A DNA stretch of 64,000 nt. Source: Phenylobacterium deserti (GTDB lineage: Bacteria; Pseudomonadota; Alphaproteobacteria; Caulobacterales; Caulobacteraceae). Shown in pieces: positions 34,052 to 43,438 of this stretch; position 1 is the first letter of the stretch; each line of letters opens with the position of its first letter. Under the pieces are notes generated by a model. That model did not search any database. It had not been told where the DNA came from and worked only from the letters and a program-made list of their open reading frames with translations. The stretch spans positions 1,674,001 to 1,738,000 of the forward strand of contig NZ_QFYR01000001.1 of NCBI RefSeq assembly GCF_003254705.1. The letters run 5' to 3'. Made by a program: the position numbers and the translations under genes.

Positions 34052-34231
34052 ATGTCCACGACAGTTCTTTACGGCCTGGACCAGCAAGGCGGCGTCCGGA
34101 TGAGCGAGCGGCTCAGCGAAACGAGCCTCAATGCCCTGACCGCCCTCGCACAAGGTCGGCTGAGCCAGTTCCACAAGGTCGAGGTTTGGGTGCAGTCGAT
34201 CTGCGTTGTGCGTCTACGCCGCGGCGCCTGA
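34052..34231 (+). CDS. Small protein of unknown function (59 aa)
   Basis: A 59-residue frame begins MSTTVLYGLDQQGG with a GGGGG stretch upstream and ends in VWVQSICVVRLRRGA. The composition (Ser/Leu/Arg-rich amphipathic helix in the middle) is protein-like, but there is no family match that I know. It sits alone between the receiver gene and the GH5 gene. It could be a real small gene or a chance frame. Confidence 0.4.
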   Translation: MSTTVLYGLDQQGGVRMSERLSETSLNALTALAQGRLSQFHKVEVWVQSICVVRLRRGA

Positions 34232-34317
34232 AGGGGTTCTCCTACCCACGCCTTAACGCGGGCTGGTCGGCGGCGGTCGGCCAGCGCAAGATGGCGCAGA
34301 GGTGGAGGAGACCTGGA

Positions 34318-35358
34318 ATGCGGAAAAGGTGGATGAGCACGGCGGCGACGCTGTTGGCCTTGGTGCTGAGCTTGCCAGCCGCGGCGCAGCCCGCCGACGG
34401 GTACAAGCCGGCCGCTGCGGCCAAGGCGCGAACCGGACCTACGCTGCCGGTCGGAAAGTGCATCAACCTTTCCAACACACTTGAGACGCCGAAGGAAGGC
34501 GAGTGGGGCAGGCCGTTCCGCGACGACGACTTCCGCATCATGAAGGCGGCCGGGTTCTCCACCGTGCGCATCCCCGTGAAGTGGTCCGCCCAGGCGCAGG
34601 AGCGGGCGCCGTACACGATCAACCCCGCGGCGTTGCGGCGGGTGCATCGGGCCGTGGACCTAGCCAATGCGGCGGGTCTGAACGTCATCCTGAACGTCCA
34701 CCACTACGACGAGCTGACATCGGATCCCGATACGCACGCCCAGCGGCTTGCGGGGCTTTGGCGGCAGATCGGCGAGAACTTCAAGGACGCTCCGCCGAAC
34801 GTCTGGTTCGAGCTCCTGAACGAACCGCACTCGAAGTTGGACGACAGCAACCTGCCGGGTGTTTGGGGGGCGGCGTTGGCGGCGGTGCGCGCGAGCAATC
34901 CGACGCGCCCGGTGCTGGTCGGCGGACAAAACTGGAGCAATCTGGCGTCGCTCTCGACAATGAAGCTGCCGGACGATCCCTACGTCGTGCCGACCTTTCA
35001 CTACTACGAGCCGTTCGACTTCACCCATCAGGGCGCGCACTGGACGTCGAACCCGCCGCCCTGGGGCAGAACCTACGGTTCAGAGGCCGACAAGGCGTTG
35101 CTGGCCCGCGACCTGCAGACTGTGAAGGCCTATATGGCGCGATCTGGCCGCGTGCCAATCCTGGGCGAATACGGCGCCATGGACGATCCGCGGGTGCCGG
35201 TGAAGGAACGGGCCGAGTACTACCACGCCGTGAGCTCAGCTTTCGCCTCTATAGGGGTGCCGAGCTGTGCTTGGGGCTATTACAGCGGCTTCCGCCTTAG
35301 AGACGACAAGGGATGGATCCCGGGCTTGCTGGAGGTGATTGCCAGTCCCAGGCCTTGA
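34318..35358 (+). CDS. Secreted glycoside hydrolase family 5 (endoglucanase-like)
   Basis: The 346-residue protein has a signal peptide (cleaved near 23, LPAAAQ) followed by a GH5 TIM barrel. Glu169 in FELLNEPH is the acid/base and Glu284 in ILGEYGAMDD the nucleophile; HHY at 128-130 and HYY at 228-230 line the cleft. It should hydrolyse beta-1,4-glucan or a related polysaccharide in the periplasm or outside the cell. GGAGGAG is seven bases before the ATG at 34318, which decides the start over a longer open frame. The EamA exporter gene follows by 16 bases. Confidence 0.92.
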   Translation: MRKRWMSTAATLLALVLSLPAAAQPADGYKPAAAAKARTGPTLPVGKCINLSNTLETPKEGEWGRPFRDDDFRIMKAAGFSTVRIPVKWSAQAQERAPYTINPAALRRVHRAVDLANAAGLNVILNVHHYDELTSDPDTHAQRLAGLWRQIGENFKDAPPNVWFELLNEPHSKLDDSNLPGVWGAALAAVRASNPTRPVLVGGQNWSNLASLSTMKLPDDPYVVPTFHYYEPFDFTHQGAHWTSNPPPWGRTYGSEADKALLARDLQTVKAYMARSGRVPILGEYGAMDDPRVPVKERAEYYHAVSSAFASIGVPSCAWGYYSGFRLRDDKGWIPGLLEVIASPRP

Positions 35359-35374
35359 GCCGGGCTGGAGGCGA

Positions 35375-36331
35375 ATGATCGACGGCAGGAGAACGACGGC
35401 GGGCGTCGCGTTCGGCATCGGTGCGGGCGCGCTCTGGGGGCTAGTGTTCTTGGCTCCCGAACTTGCCGGCGACTTCAGCCCGTTGCAGCTGACGGTTGGG
35501 CGCTATCTGGCGTACGGCGTGATCGCCGCTTTTCTGATCGCGCCTCGCTGGCGTGGGCTGTCGGTGCAGCTATTGCGCCGTGACTGGATCGCACTGGGCT
35601 GGCTGAGCCTCGCCGGAAACACGGCGTACTACGTGCTGCTGGCCAGCGCTGTGCAGCTCGGCGGCATCGCCATGACTTCGCTTGTGATCGGGTTCCTCCC
35701 CGTGGCCGTTACCTTGCTCGGCAGCCGGGACGTAGGCGCAGCGCCGCTGGGGAGGCTTTGGCCTTCGCTTGTTCTATGCGCGGCGGGCGCGGTCTGCATC
35801 GGCTGGCAGGCGCTGGTCGGACCGCAAACGGGCGCTCTGAGCGCCGGCGCAGCGGGCCTCGCCTGTGCGATCGGCGCCTTGGTCTCATGGACAGGCTATG
35901 CCGTCGGAAACAGCCGTGCGCTGGCGCGTCTGCCCGCTGTCTCATCACATGACTGGAGCTTGCTGATCGGACTCGTCACAGGTGTTCAGGCGCTGGCGAT
36001 GGCGCCCGCGGCGGCCTTGTTTGGAGCCGCGCCGCTCGACGGGCCCGGCCTCGTCAAGCTGACGGGCGTCTCGGTGAGCGTGGCCATCCTGGCGTCCATT
36101 GTCGGTAACGGATTGTGGAACCGCATGAGCCGACTGCTGCCTCTGACGCTTGTCGGGCAGATGATCCTGTTCGAGACGCTGTTCGCCCTGCTCTACGGCT
36201 TCCTGTGGGAGCAACGATGGCCCACCGGTCTGGAAGTCGCGGCCTTCGTTCTGGTGGTGCTCAGCGTCACGTCCTGCGTGGCCGCACACCGCCGCCCAGG
36301 CGCGGAGGCTCAGGCGGCGGCGATCGTTTAA
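35375..36331 (+). CDS. EamA-family transporter (DMT superfamily)
   Basis: The 318-residue protein has ten hydrophobic segments arranged as two EamA halves (about 10-140 and 165-300). Conserved stretches are GALWGLVFLAPELAGDFSP in the first half and LPLTLVGQMILFETLFALLYGF in the second. DMT exporters move amino acids or metabolites; the substrate cannot be read. CTGGAGG precedes the ATG at 35375. Its TAA stop overlaps that of the convergent AbrB-like gene (TTAA). Confidence 0.88.
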   Translation: MIDGRRTTAGVAFGIGAGALWGLVFLAPELAGDFSPLQLTVGRYLAYGVIAAFLIAPRWRGLSVQLLRRDWIALGWLSLAGNTAYYVLLASAVQLGGIAMTSLVIGFLPVAVTLLGSRDVGAAPLGRLWPSLVLCAAGAVCIGWQALVGPQTGALSAGAAGLACAIGALVSWTGYAVGNSRALARLPAVSSHDWSLLIGLVTGVQALAMAPAAALFGAAPLDGPGLVKLTGVSVSVAILASIVGNGLWNRMSRLLPLTLVGQMILFETLFALLYGFLWEQRWPTGLEVAAFVLVVLSVTSCVAAHRRPGAEAQAAAIV

Positions 36332-36558
36332 GCGGCTGAGAAGGGTTCGTGCCGCCGCTCGCAGGCGCGCAGCACAGCCTCGCCAGGGGCGGCGGGATCT
36401 TCGACCCAGACCTCGCGAGTGACGACCTGCAGCACGCCGTTGGGTGAAGGCTCGAGGTGCAGCGTGCCGCCGACGTCCATGTCCAAGGCCTGCAAGGCTT
36501 CTTCGGTGAGTTCGACCGCGACGCGGTCGCCGATCTTTTCGACTTTCAGAGCGATCAT
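36328..36558 (-). CDS. AbrB/MazE-like DNA-binding protein
   Basis: The 76-residue protein begins with the swapped-hairpin pattern of AbrB/MazE proteins (IALKVEKIGDRVAVELTEEALQ and MDVGGTLHLEP). This is followed by a C-terminal extension (VWVEDPAAPGEAVLRACERRHEP) like those that occupy a toxin in antitoxins. AGGAGAGCC precedes the ATG at 36558. No toxin gene is downstream; the next gene converges. It may therefore be an orphan antitoxin or an independent regulator. Confidence 0.72.
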   Translation of the reverse strand: MIALKVEKIGDRVAVELTEEALQALDMDVGGTLHLEPSPNGVLQVVTREVWVEDPAAPGEAVLRACERRHEPFSAA

Positions 36559-36668
36559 GGTGGCTCTCCTGAAAGGCGTGGGGACCTTTGATAACGGGCC
36601 ACAGCTCATTCGGCTGCGGCGGCGATTAGCGCCTTGACCGGGAGGTCGGGCTCGCCCAATGCCGACCC

Positions 36669-37637
36669 ATGGCGGTCTACACGGACATCACCGACGAGGA
36701 GCTCGAAACGCTTCTCGCCGATTTCGACCTCGGCGCTCCCGTGTCCTTCAAGGGCATCGCAGAGGGCGTGGAGAACTCCAACTTCCTGCTGGAGACCGAG
36801 AGCGGCCGCTTCATCCTGACCGTCTATGAAAAGCGCGTCCGGTCCGAGGACCTGCCGTTCTTCCTGGGCCTGATGCGCTGGCTGGCCGAGCACGACTATG
36901 CGTGTGCGACGCCCGTCGCTGACCGGGCTGGAGAGATCTCGAAGAGCGTGCGGGGCAAGCCCTGCGCCCTGGTCAGCTTCCTGCCTGGACTGTCCGTGCG
37001 CCGGCCCGGCGTGGCGCACTGCCGCGAAGCCGGACGCGGGCTGGCGGAACTGCACCGCGCCGCTGATGGCTTCCCGATGAGCCGCGATAACGATCTTGGC
37101 CGCGCAGCCTGGGCGCCCATGTTCGCCCGCCTCAAAGGGCAGGCCGAGGAGTTGAAGCCGGGCCTTGCGGACGTGATCGACGCGGATCTGGCTTACCTGG
37201 CCGCGAACTGGCCGACCGATCTGCCGAGCGGGATCGTCCATGCGGACTACTTCCCCGACAACGTCTTCTTCCACGGCGAGGCCTTCGCCGGGACGATCGA
37301 CTTCTACTTCGCCTGCACCGATGCTTTCGCCTACGACATCGCCGTGGCGCTGAACGCCTGGTGCTTCGAGGCGGATGGCTCGTTCAACATCACCGCGGCC
37401 CGCGCGATGTTGGCAGGCTACGAGGCGGTGCGGCCATTGTCGGACGCCGAGCGGGCGGCGATCCCGGTGCTGGCGCACGGAGCTGCGCTGCGCTTCTTCC
37501 TGACCCGGCTGCACGACTGGCGCGCGACGCCGGCCGGCGCGCTGGTGAAGCCCAAGGATCCGCTGGAGTACGAGCGCAAGTTGGCGGTCCACCGGGCCTC
37601 GAAGGACCTCGTCCTGTTCGGGACGGCGCGCGCATGA
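36669..37637 (+). CDS. thrB: Homoserine kinase (type II, APH fold)
   Basis: The 322-residue enzyme phosphorylates homoserine on the threonine pathway. It has the aminoglycoside-phosphotransferase-like fold of proteobacterial ThrB: an N-terminal [15 protein letters not shown] nucleotide loop, the catalytic loop [15 protein letters not shown] (Asp and Asn bind the reaction centre) and the metal-binding IDFYFACTD. Length and motif order fit ThrB. The rnhA ATG overlaps its TGA stop (ATGA), so the two genes are translationally coupled. Confidence 0.95.
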   Translation: MAVYTDITDEELETLLADFDLGAPVSFKGIAEGVENSNFLLETESGRFILTVYEKRVRSEDLPFFLGLMRWLAEHDYACATPVADRAGEISKSVRGKPCALVSFLPGLSVRRPGVAHCREAGRGLAELHRAADGFPMSRDNDLGRAAWAPMFARLKGQAEELKPGLADVIDADLAYLAANWPTDLPSGIVHADYFPDNVFFHGEAFAGTIDFYFACTDAFAYDIAVALNAWCFEADGSFNITAARAMLAGYEAVRPLSDAERAAIPVLAHGAALRFFLTRLHDWRATPAGALVKPKDPLEYERKLAVHRASKDLVLFGTARA

Positions 37638-38086
37638 CCCCGAAGGTGGTGATCTATACGGACGGCGCCTGCTCAGGGAATCCGGGGCCGGGCGGCTGGG
37701 GCGCGATCCTGATGAGCGGAACGCACCGCAAGGAACTGAAGGGCGGAGAGCTGGCCACTACCAACAACCGCATGGAGCTGATGGCGGCCATCCAGGCGCT
37801 AGAGGCCCTGACCAAGCCCTGCGAGGTGGAGCTGCACACCGACAGCAAGTACGTCCAGCAGGGCATCCACGAGTGGATCCACGGCTGGAAGAAGCGCGGC
37901 TGGCTGACGGCCGACAAGAAGCCGGTGAAGAACGATGACCTTTGGAAGCGGCTCGACGCGGCCCGCAACCGGCACAAGGTCGACTGGCGCTGGGTCAAAG
38001 GCCACGCCGGCCATGAGATGAACGAGCGCGCGGACGAGTTGGCGCGGCTCGGCATGAAGGAAACCTTGGCCGCAAGGGTCGCCTGA
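37634..38086 (+). CDS. rnhA: Ribonuclease HI
   Basis: The 150-residue enzyme degrades the RNA of RNA-DNA hybrids. The active-site set is complete: Asp10 ([16 protein letters not shown]), Glu48 (NNRMEL), Asp70 (HTDSKYV) and Asp134 (ERADELA), with His124 in KGHAGHEMN. The basic protrusion [20 protein letters not shown] is the usual substrate handle. It is coupled to thrB by a four-base overlap, an arrangement that is common in alphaproteobacteria. Confidence 0.97.
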   Translation: MTPKVVIYTDGACSGNPGPGGWGAILMSGTHRKELKGGELATTNNRMELMAAIQALEALTKPCEVELHTDSKYVQQGIHEWIHGWKKRGWLTADKKPVKNDDLWKRLDAARNRHKVDWRWVKGHAGHEMNERADELARLGMKETLAARVA

Positions 38087-38204
38087 CGATCCGAAACCCA
38101 TAATGGGGCGCAAGTCGTCGCCGCAGATCGCCTTCTATGGCGGCCCGCTCAGGTTTGGTTAAGCCGATCAGGCTGAACCATAGGGGTGTGCCAGGGGGGC
38201 TTTG

Positions 38205-39638
38205 ATGTTCGGCAAGCGTGCGGCGGCGGGTGATGCGGAGCTGCGGGACCTCCGCGCCAAGTTCGACGCCATTTCCCGGTCACAGGCGGTAATCGAGTTC
38301 GAGCCGGACGGGACCATCATCACCGCCAACGCCAACTTCTGCGCCGCGATGGGCTATGGGCTGTCGGAGATCCAGGGGCAGCGCCACCTCATCTTCATGG
38401 ATGCAGGCGAGGCCGCCCAGCCAGAGTACCGGGCATTCTGGAGCAAGTTGAACGCAGGCGAGTTCGTCGCCGCCAAGTTCCGGCGGATCGCCAAGGGTGG
38501 GCGCGAAGTCTGGATCCAAGCGTCCTACAACCCTGTGCTTGATGCGGCGGGGCGCACGGTGCGGGTGGTGAAGATCGCCACCGACATCACGGAAGCGGAG
38601 CAGGTCGCGCGCAGCAACGAAGCGCGCAGGCTGCGGAGCGAAGAGCTGCAGACGTCCGTCGTCTCGACCATGGCGACGGCGCTGGAGCGGCTATCGGCGG
38701 GTGATCTGACCTCTCAGATCTCGTGCACCTACGACGGCGCCTACGCCGCCATCCGCGATAACTATAATGGTGCGGTGGCGAGCCTACAGGAGGCTTTGGC
38801 TCTGGTGCGCGACATCGCCGAGCCGCTGGGCCGCGGCGCCGATGAGATCGCGGGCGCCGCCCAGGATCTGTCCCGGCGCACGGAGAACCAGGCTGCGACC
38901 TTGGAGCAGACCGCCGCCGCCCTCGACGAAGTGACGGCCACCGTGAAGCGCAGCGCCGCCGGCGCTCGCGAAGCCGCGGAGGTGGCGAGCGCCTCCCGCA
39001 CCCAGGCCGAGCAATCCGGCGACGTGGTACGCGAAGCGATCCAGGCCATGGGAGAGATCGAAACGGGCGCCTCGAAGGTGACCCAGATCATCGGCGTGAT
39101 CGATGAGATTGCGTTCCAAACCAACCTTTTGGCCCTGAACGCCGGTGTCGAAGCCGCGCGCGCGGGTGAAGCCGGGAAAGGGTTTGCGGTGGTTGCTCAG
39201 GAGGTCCGAGCGCTGGCCCAACGCTCGGCTGACGCGGCACGCGAGATCAAAGCCTTGATCAGCGCCTCGTCCGAACAGGTGGGCAAGGGCGTGCGCCTGG
39301 TGGGCGCCACCGGCTCGGCCCTGGCCGAACTCGTCGAGCGAGCCAAGCAAATCGACGCCTTGATCCTGGAGATCGCGCGGTCGGCCGAAGAGCAGTCTTC
39401 GGGACTTGCGCAGGTGAACACGGCGGTCAATCAGATGGATCAGGCCACCCAACAGAACGCGGCGATGGTGGAGCAGACGACGGCCGCCGCAGGCGAACTG
39501 CAACGTCAGGCGGACGAGCTTCGCGCTTCGGTCTCCCGCTTCAAGCTGAATGACCGGAGCGAGGGGGCAGCCACCGGGAATCCCGTTCACGCAGCGCACG
39601 ATCGGCTGCGAGCGGTCACCAGCGCAGGACGCTGGTAG
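38205..39638 (+). CDS. Cytoplasmic PAS-containing methyl-accepting chemotaxis protein
   Basis: The 477-residue chemoreceptor has no membrane segment. A PAS domain with a PAC tail (about 20-135; [24 protein letters not shown]) is followed by a HAMP-like stretch ([14 protein letters not shown], about 160-195). A long MCP signalling hairpin (about 215-440) has the invariant tip around [18 protein letters not shown], which contacts CheA and CheW. It probably senses an internal signal such as redox or energy state, like Aer-type or soluble receptors. The ATG at 38205 follows AGGGGGG; a TTG just before it is less likely. No other chemotaxis genes are near. Confidence 0.92.
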   Translation: MFGKRAAAGDAELRDLRAKFDAISRSQAVIEFEPDGTIITANANFCAAMGYGLSEIQGQRHLIFMDAGEAAQPEYRAFWSKLNAGEFVAAKFRRIAKGGREVWIQASYNPVLDAAGRTVRVVKIATDITEAEQVARSNEARRLRSEELQTSVVSTMATALERLSAGDLTSQISCTYDGAYAAIRDNYNGAVASLQEALALVRDIAEPLGRGADEIAGAAQDLSRRTENQAATLEQTAAALDEVTATVKRSAAGAREAAEVASASRTQAEQSGDVVREAIQAMGEIETGASKVTQIIGVIDEIAFQTNLLALNAGVEAARAGEAGKGFAVVAQEVRALAQRSADAAREIKALISASSEQVGKGVRLVGATGSALAELVERAKQIDALILEIARSAEEQSSGLAQVNTAVNQMDQATQQNAAMVEQTTAAAGELQRQADELRASVSRFKLNDRSEGAATGNPVHAAHDRLRAVTSAGRW

Positions 39639-39650
39639 AACTGTGACCGA

Positions 39651-40391
39651 CTAGGCGCTCGCCAGGGCCGCTGGCTCCACGACGCCTAGTCGTCCAAGAA
39701 GCTCCCGCCGCAGGGCGGCGAAGCGGGCGGCCCGTTCCGGTCCGACGGCGGGCAAGTCCACGGACACGTCGGCTGCGACCTTCCCCTGTTCCAGCACAAC
39801 CACGCGGTCGGCGAGCTCGATGGCCTCGTCAACGTCGTGGGTGACCAGCAGGACCGCCGGTTCGTGGCTCGCGACAAGTCGCTTGAGCAGGCCATGCATG
39901 CGGATGCGGGTCAGGGCGTCCAGGGCGCCGAATGGCTCGTCGGCCAGGAGCAACTCGGGCTTGCGGACCAGGGAGCGAGCGAGGGCCACGCGCTGCTGCT
40001 CGCCACCGGAAAGCTCGTATGGCCAGGAGGCCTCGCGCCCAGCGAGCTCGACCTCCGCCAGTGCTGCCTTGCCGCGTTCCCGGACCTCCGGGCCGGAGAG
40101 GCCGAAGGTCACGTTGTCCAGCACCCGCTTCCATGGCAGCAGCCGGGCATCCTGGAACACCACCGAAAGGCGCTCTGGCGCGGTGATCTCGCCGGATCCG
40201 ATGGCTTCGTGATCGAGGCGGGCGATGGCGCGCAGCAGTGTGGACTTGCCGCAGCCGCTGCGGCCCAGCAGGGCGACGAACTCGCCCTTGCGGATCTCCA
40301 GGTCGACGCCGTTCAGCACGCCTTTGAGGGTGAAGCGGCGCGACAGATCGCGGACGCGAACGATCGGGGAAAGGGCAAAGGGAGCGGTCAT
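39651..40391 (-). CDS. ssuB: Sulfonate-type ABC transporter ATP-binding protein
   Basis: The 246-residue subunit has Walker A GRSGCGKST, Q loop VVFQDARLLPWKRVL, signature LSGGEQQRVALARSL, Walker B LLLADEPFGALDALTR and H loop VTHDVDEAI. DARLLPWKRVLDNV is characteristic of the SsuB/TauB branch. It is the last gene of the four-gene operon on this strand (dioxygenase, binding protein, permease, ATPase) and overlaps the permease gene by four bases. Confidence 0.93.
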   Translation of the reverse strand: MTAPFALSPIVRVRDLSRRFTLKGVLNGVDLEIRKGEFVALLGRSGCGKSTLLRAIARLDHEAIGSGEITAPERLSVVFQDARLLPWKRVLDNVTFGLSGPEVRERGKAALAEVELAGREASWPYELSGGEQQRVALARSLVRKPELLLADEPFGALDALTRIRMHGLLKRLVASHEPAVLLVTHDVDEAIELADRVVVLEQGKVAADVSVDLPAVGPERAARFAALRRELLGRLGVVEPAALASA

Positions 40392-41266
40392 TTGCCGAAC
40401 GTCCTGCGCCAGGCCACGAGGCGGCGCTCTGCGGCCCGGACGGCCATGTCGGAGGCCAAGCCGAGCAGGGCGTAGACCAGGATGCCGACCACGATGACAT
40501 CGGTCTGGGCATAGACCCGGGCGAGGTTGATCATGTAGCCGATGCCGCTGGTGGCGTTCAGCTGCTCCACCACCACGAGCGCCAGCCAGCCGCTCATCAC
40601 CCCGAAGCGCAGGCCGAGCATGAACCCCGGCAGAGCGCCGGGCAGGACGACATGGCGTATGAAGTCGAGGCGCGACAGACCGACCGTTTCGGCGAGCTCC
40701 ACGTATCGGCTCTCGATGCCGCGGAGGGCGGTGTGGGTGTTCAGATAGATGGGCACGAAGACGGCGAGGGAGATCACCGTGATTTTCATGGTCTCGCCGA
40801 TGCCGAACCAGATCACCACCAGCGGGATCAGAGCCAGGGTCGGGATCGCCCGCTTCACCTGAACGAGGCCGTCGAACAGGTAGCCGCCGATCAGACTGAG
40901 GCCGGCGAGGAGGGCGACCAGAAGACCTGCGCTGACGCCGAAGGCCAGTCCTTGGGCGACCCGCCAGGCGGAGATGGCAAGGTTCTGCTGAAGGCGGCCC
41001 TCGCGGATCAGGTCCACGGACGTCTCGGCGGCGGTCCAGGGCGCCGGAAGAACGCGCGGATCGATCAGGCCGAAGAAGCTGCCCAGGGTCCAGGCGAACA
41101 GCAGCAGGGCCGGGCCCAAAAGCCAGCCGAGCGGATCTGCGACGCCGAGGCCTAGCCGGCGAGGGGCGGCGGGACGGTCGGCGACGGCCAGCACTGGTTC
41201 CGGCAGCAAGACCTGGGGCGGTGCAGGCGTGAGCGGCACGGCGTGCGCGAGAGAATGGGCGTTCAT
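40388..41266 (-). CDS. ssuC: Sulfonate-type ABC transporter permease
   Basis: The 292-residue permease has a Pro-rich cytoplasmic N-terminus (about 1-45) and six membrane segments. The coupling loop VELAETVGLSRLDFIRHVVLPGALPGFMLGLR matches SsuC. The ATG at 41266 overlaps the TGA of the binding-protein gene (ATGA), which decides the start and indicates translational coupling. It works with SsuA and SsuB above to import sulfonates or sulfate esters as a sulfur source (family knowledge). Confidence 0.92.
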   Translation of the reverse strand: MNAHSLAHAVPLTPAPPQVLLPEPVLAVADRPAAPRRLGLGVADPLGWLLGPALLLFAWTLGSFFGLIDPRVLPAPWTAAETSVDLIREGRLQQNLAISAWRVAQGLAFGVSAGLLVALLAGLSLIGGYLFDGLVQVKRAIPTLALIPLVVIWFGIGETMKITVISLAVFVPIYLNTHTALRGIESRYVELAETVGLSRLDFIRHVVLPGALPGFMLGLRFGVMSGWLALVVVEQLNATSGIGYMINLARVYAQTDVIVVGILVYALLGLASDMAVRAAERRLVAWRRTFGK

Positions 41267-42378
41267 CGGGCGTCTCCCGAAGGCGAGGCGGCGGCGAGGC
41301 GGGTCGTTTTGCGCGCGTTGGCGTAGGCCTGCGCCACCAGGGGTTCGAAGCGGCGGTCGAAGAGGATCTCGGCCGGGAAGGGCTCGTGGCCGGTGGCTTC
41401 GGCCATCAGGCCGATGGAGTCCTGCTCCAGCCGGATGGCCTCGCTCCAGTCGGCGGGCACGATGCGTGCGCCTTCCGAGCGGACGACGTAGGCGGCGTCG
41501 GCAGGCGAGAGGCCCTGACGGCTCTCGTAGTAGAGCCTGGCCCACTCGGCGGGGTGGTCGTTTTGCCAAGCGAGGGCGCGTGCCCAAAGCTGAGCGTACT
41601 GGCGCAGGGCCGCAGCCTTGCCGGGTTCACGCAGCACCTCCTCGCGCACGTAGAGCATGGTGAAGTCGTCACGCTGGCCATGAGCGAGCACGCGAGCGCC
41701 GTCGGCGGCGTAGTTGTCCAGATACCGCTTCGTCGGCGCGCCGGCGCCGATCGGAGCGGCGTCCACCAGCCCGCCGATCAGGGCGTTGACATAGGCGTCT
41801 GCGGAGGTGGACGGGGTTTCCACAAGGGTGACTTCGCGAGTGGAGATGCCCTGATCGCGCAGGATCTTCAGCACCAACTCGCCCTGCGCCTGACCCTGGC
41901 TGTAGGCGATGCGCTTGCCGCGCAGGTCGCCGAGGCTGCGGATGTTCGCTTTCGGCGCGATCGCCAGTTGGAAGGTCGGCTTCTCCTGCCAGTCGGCTTT
42001 TTGACGGACGGCGATCATGCGGACCGGTATGCCCACCCACGTAGCGTGGATCGGCGGGATGTTCATGGCCGTGCCGCCGTCCAGGACCTTGGCGTGGAAG
42101 GCTTCGGTGACGTTGGGGCCGCCGGTGATCTCGGCGAATTTGACCTTGAAGGGCAAGTCGTCGAGCCAGCCTTCGTGCTCAGCCACGGCCTGGGTGATCG
42201 GGTCGCCAATCACCAGGGTGACGCCAGGGGGCACCTGGGTTGGAAGGGGCGCTTCGAGGGACAGGCCACCCGTTTGGGCGCCGACGGCTTTCGGCTCGCG
42301 GGTCGCCGCGAACACCGACAGCGCGCCCGAGGCGCCGATCAGGACCAGGGCCAGGAGGCCAATACGTCGTGTGGGCAC
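41263..42378 (-). CDS. ssuA: Sulfonate/sulfate-ester ABC substrate-binding protein
   Basis: The 371-residue periplasmic protein has an uncleaved or Sec signal segment (MPTRRIGLLALVLIGASGALSVFA). An SsuA/NMT1-like fold follows: VIGDPITQAVAEHEGWLDDLPFKVKF, GGTAMNIPPIHATWVGIP and SLGDLRGKRIAYSQGQAQG. It begins 85 bases after the dioxygenase stop and is coupled to the permease. The adjacent TauD-like enzyme suggests that the ligand is an organosulfur compound. Confidence 0.9.
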   Translation of the reverse strand: MPTRRIGLLALVLIGASGALSVFAATREPKAVGAQTGGLSLEAPLPTQVPPGVTLVIGDPITQAVAEHEGWLDDLPFKVKFAEITGGPNVTEAFHAKVLDGGTAMNIPPIHATWVGIPVRMIAVRQKADWQEKPTFQLAIAPKANIRSLGDLRGKRIAYSQGQAQGELVLKILRDQGISTREVTLVETPSTSADAYVNALIGGLVDAAPIGAGAPTKRYLDNYAADGARVLAHGQRDDFTMLYVREEVLREPGKAAALRQYAQLWARALAWQNDHPAEWARLYYESRQGLSPADAAYVVRSEGARIVPADWSEAIRLEQDSIGLMAEATGHEPFPAEILFDRRFEPLVAQAYANARKTTRLAAASPSGDAR

Positions 42379-42463
42379 GGCGGGCTCCTTTGAAACTCAG
42401 GAAGCGAAAACGGCGGCCCGTCGCGCGAAGGGCCAAGAGTGCGACGGGCCGCCGGGCTGCTGA

Positions 42464-43438
42464 TCAACCGAGGACGTTGAACAGCTCGCCTTCGAGCGCC
42501 TGCGAGCGGAAGCCGTCAGGACCGGTAGGGAGATCACCGGCGACGGTGATGCGCCGCACGACGCGCGGAAGATCGAAATGGGCGTAGTCGATGGGGCCAG
42601 CGTGGGAGACGGCCTGGTTATCCCAGACCACCAGGGTGCCGGGCTTCCAATGCAGGCGGACCTGGTACTCGGGCCGCGTCAGCTCGAATTCGAGCAAGTC
42701 CAACAGCGCCTGGCTCTCGCGCTCCTTCAGCCCCACGATGTGGGTGGTGGTGCCGAGGTTCAGGAACAGGAGCTTCTCGCCGGTTTCCGGATGCACACGG
42801 ACCAGCGGGTGGAGGGAGACGAAGGGGCCCGTCGAGCGCCCGTCGCGGCGTTGCACCCGGCGGAAGCCGCCATTCTCGTAGGCGTTGGTCTGGTGGACGG
42901 CCTTCAGGTCGTCGATCAGCTCTCGGATCTTGGGCGACAGTCCCTCATACGCCGCAACGAGGCTCGAGAAGAGGGTGTCGCCGCCGTAGGGCGGGATCTG
43001 CACGCCGTAGAGCAGCGAATAGCTGTTCGGGTTGGCCACAAAGGTGATGTCGATGTGCCAGCCCTTGTAGTCGCGCGGGCGACGGCCGCCGGGAGGCAGG
43101 TTGTCGTTTTCCGAGCGGCGGACGCGGTACTCGTCCACGGCGCGTTCCCAGATCTCCGGATGGTCGTGCAGGCCCTCGGCGATCGGATGCGCCGGCGTCA
43201 GCGGGCCGAAGTTGCGGCCGAAGACCTTGAGCGCATCGTTGGAGAGCTGCTGGTCACGGAAGAAGATGACCCGCCACTTTTGAATCGCCTGACGGATCTC
43301 CGCGAAAGTTTCGGCGTCCAGCGGCTGCGACAGGTCCACCCCAGAGATCTCGGCGCCGATCACGGGCGTCACGGGTTCAACGATGATCCGGCGCGGGGCC
43401 TTGGCGGTTGTGGGATCGAGAATGGCGGGCTGGCTCAT
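42464..43438 (-). CDS. TauD/AtsK-type alpha-ketoglutarate-dependent dioxygenase
   Basis: The 324-residue enzyme belongs to the TauD family. The iron ligands are His128 and Asp130 in WHIDITF and His279 in VSHAGP; Arg295 or Arg296 near the C-terminus binds alpha-ketoglutarate. Substrates in this family include taurine, alkyl sulfates and 2,4-D. The SsuACB-type importer in the same operon makes an alkylsulfonate or sulfate ester the likely substrate, giving sulfite or sulfate (inference). It is the first gene of the operon, transcribed from the ATTCCTA-rich region upstream. Confidence 0.92.
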   Translation of the reverse strand: MSQPAILDPTTAKAPRRIIVEPVTPVIGAEISGVDLSQPLDAETFAEIRQAIQKWRVIFFRDQQLSNDALKVFGRNFGPLTPAHPIAEGLHDHPEIWERAVDEYRVRRSENDNLPPGGRRPRDYKGWHIDITFVANPNSYSLLYGVQIPPYGGDTLFSSLVAAYEGLSPKIRELIDDLKAVHQTNAYENGGFRRVQRRDGRSTGPFVSLHPLVRVHPETGEKLLFLNLGTTTHIVGLKERESQALLDLLEFELTRPEYQVRLHWKPGTLVVWDNQAVSHAGPIDYAHFDLPRVVRRITVAGDLPTGPDGFRSQALEGELFNVLG

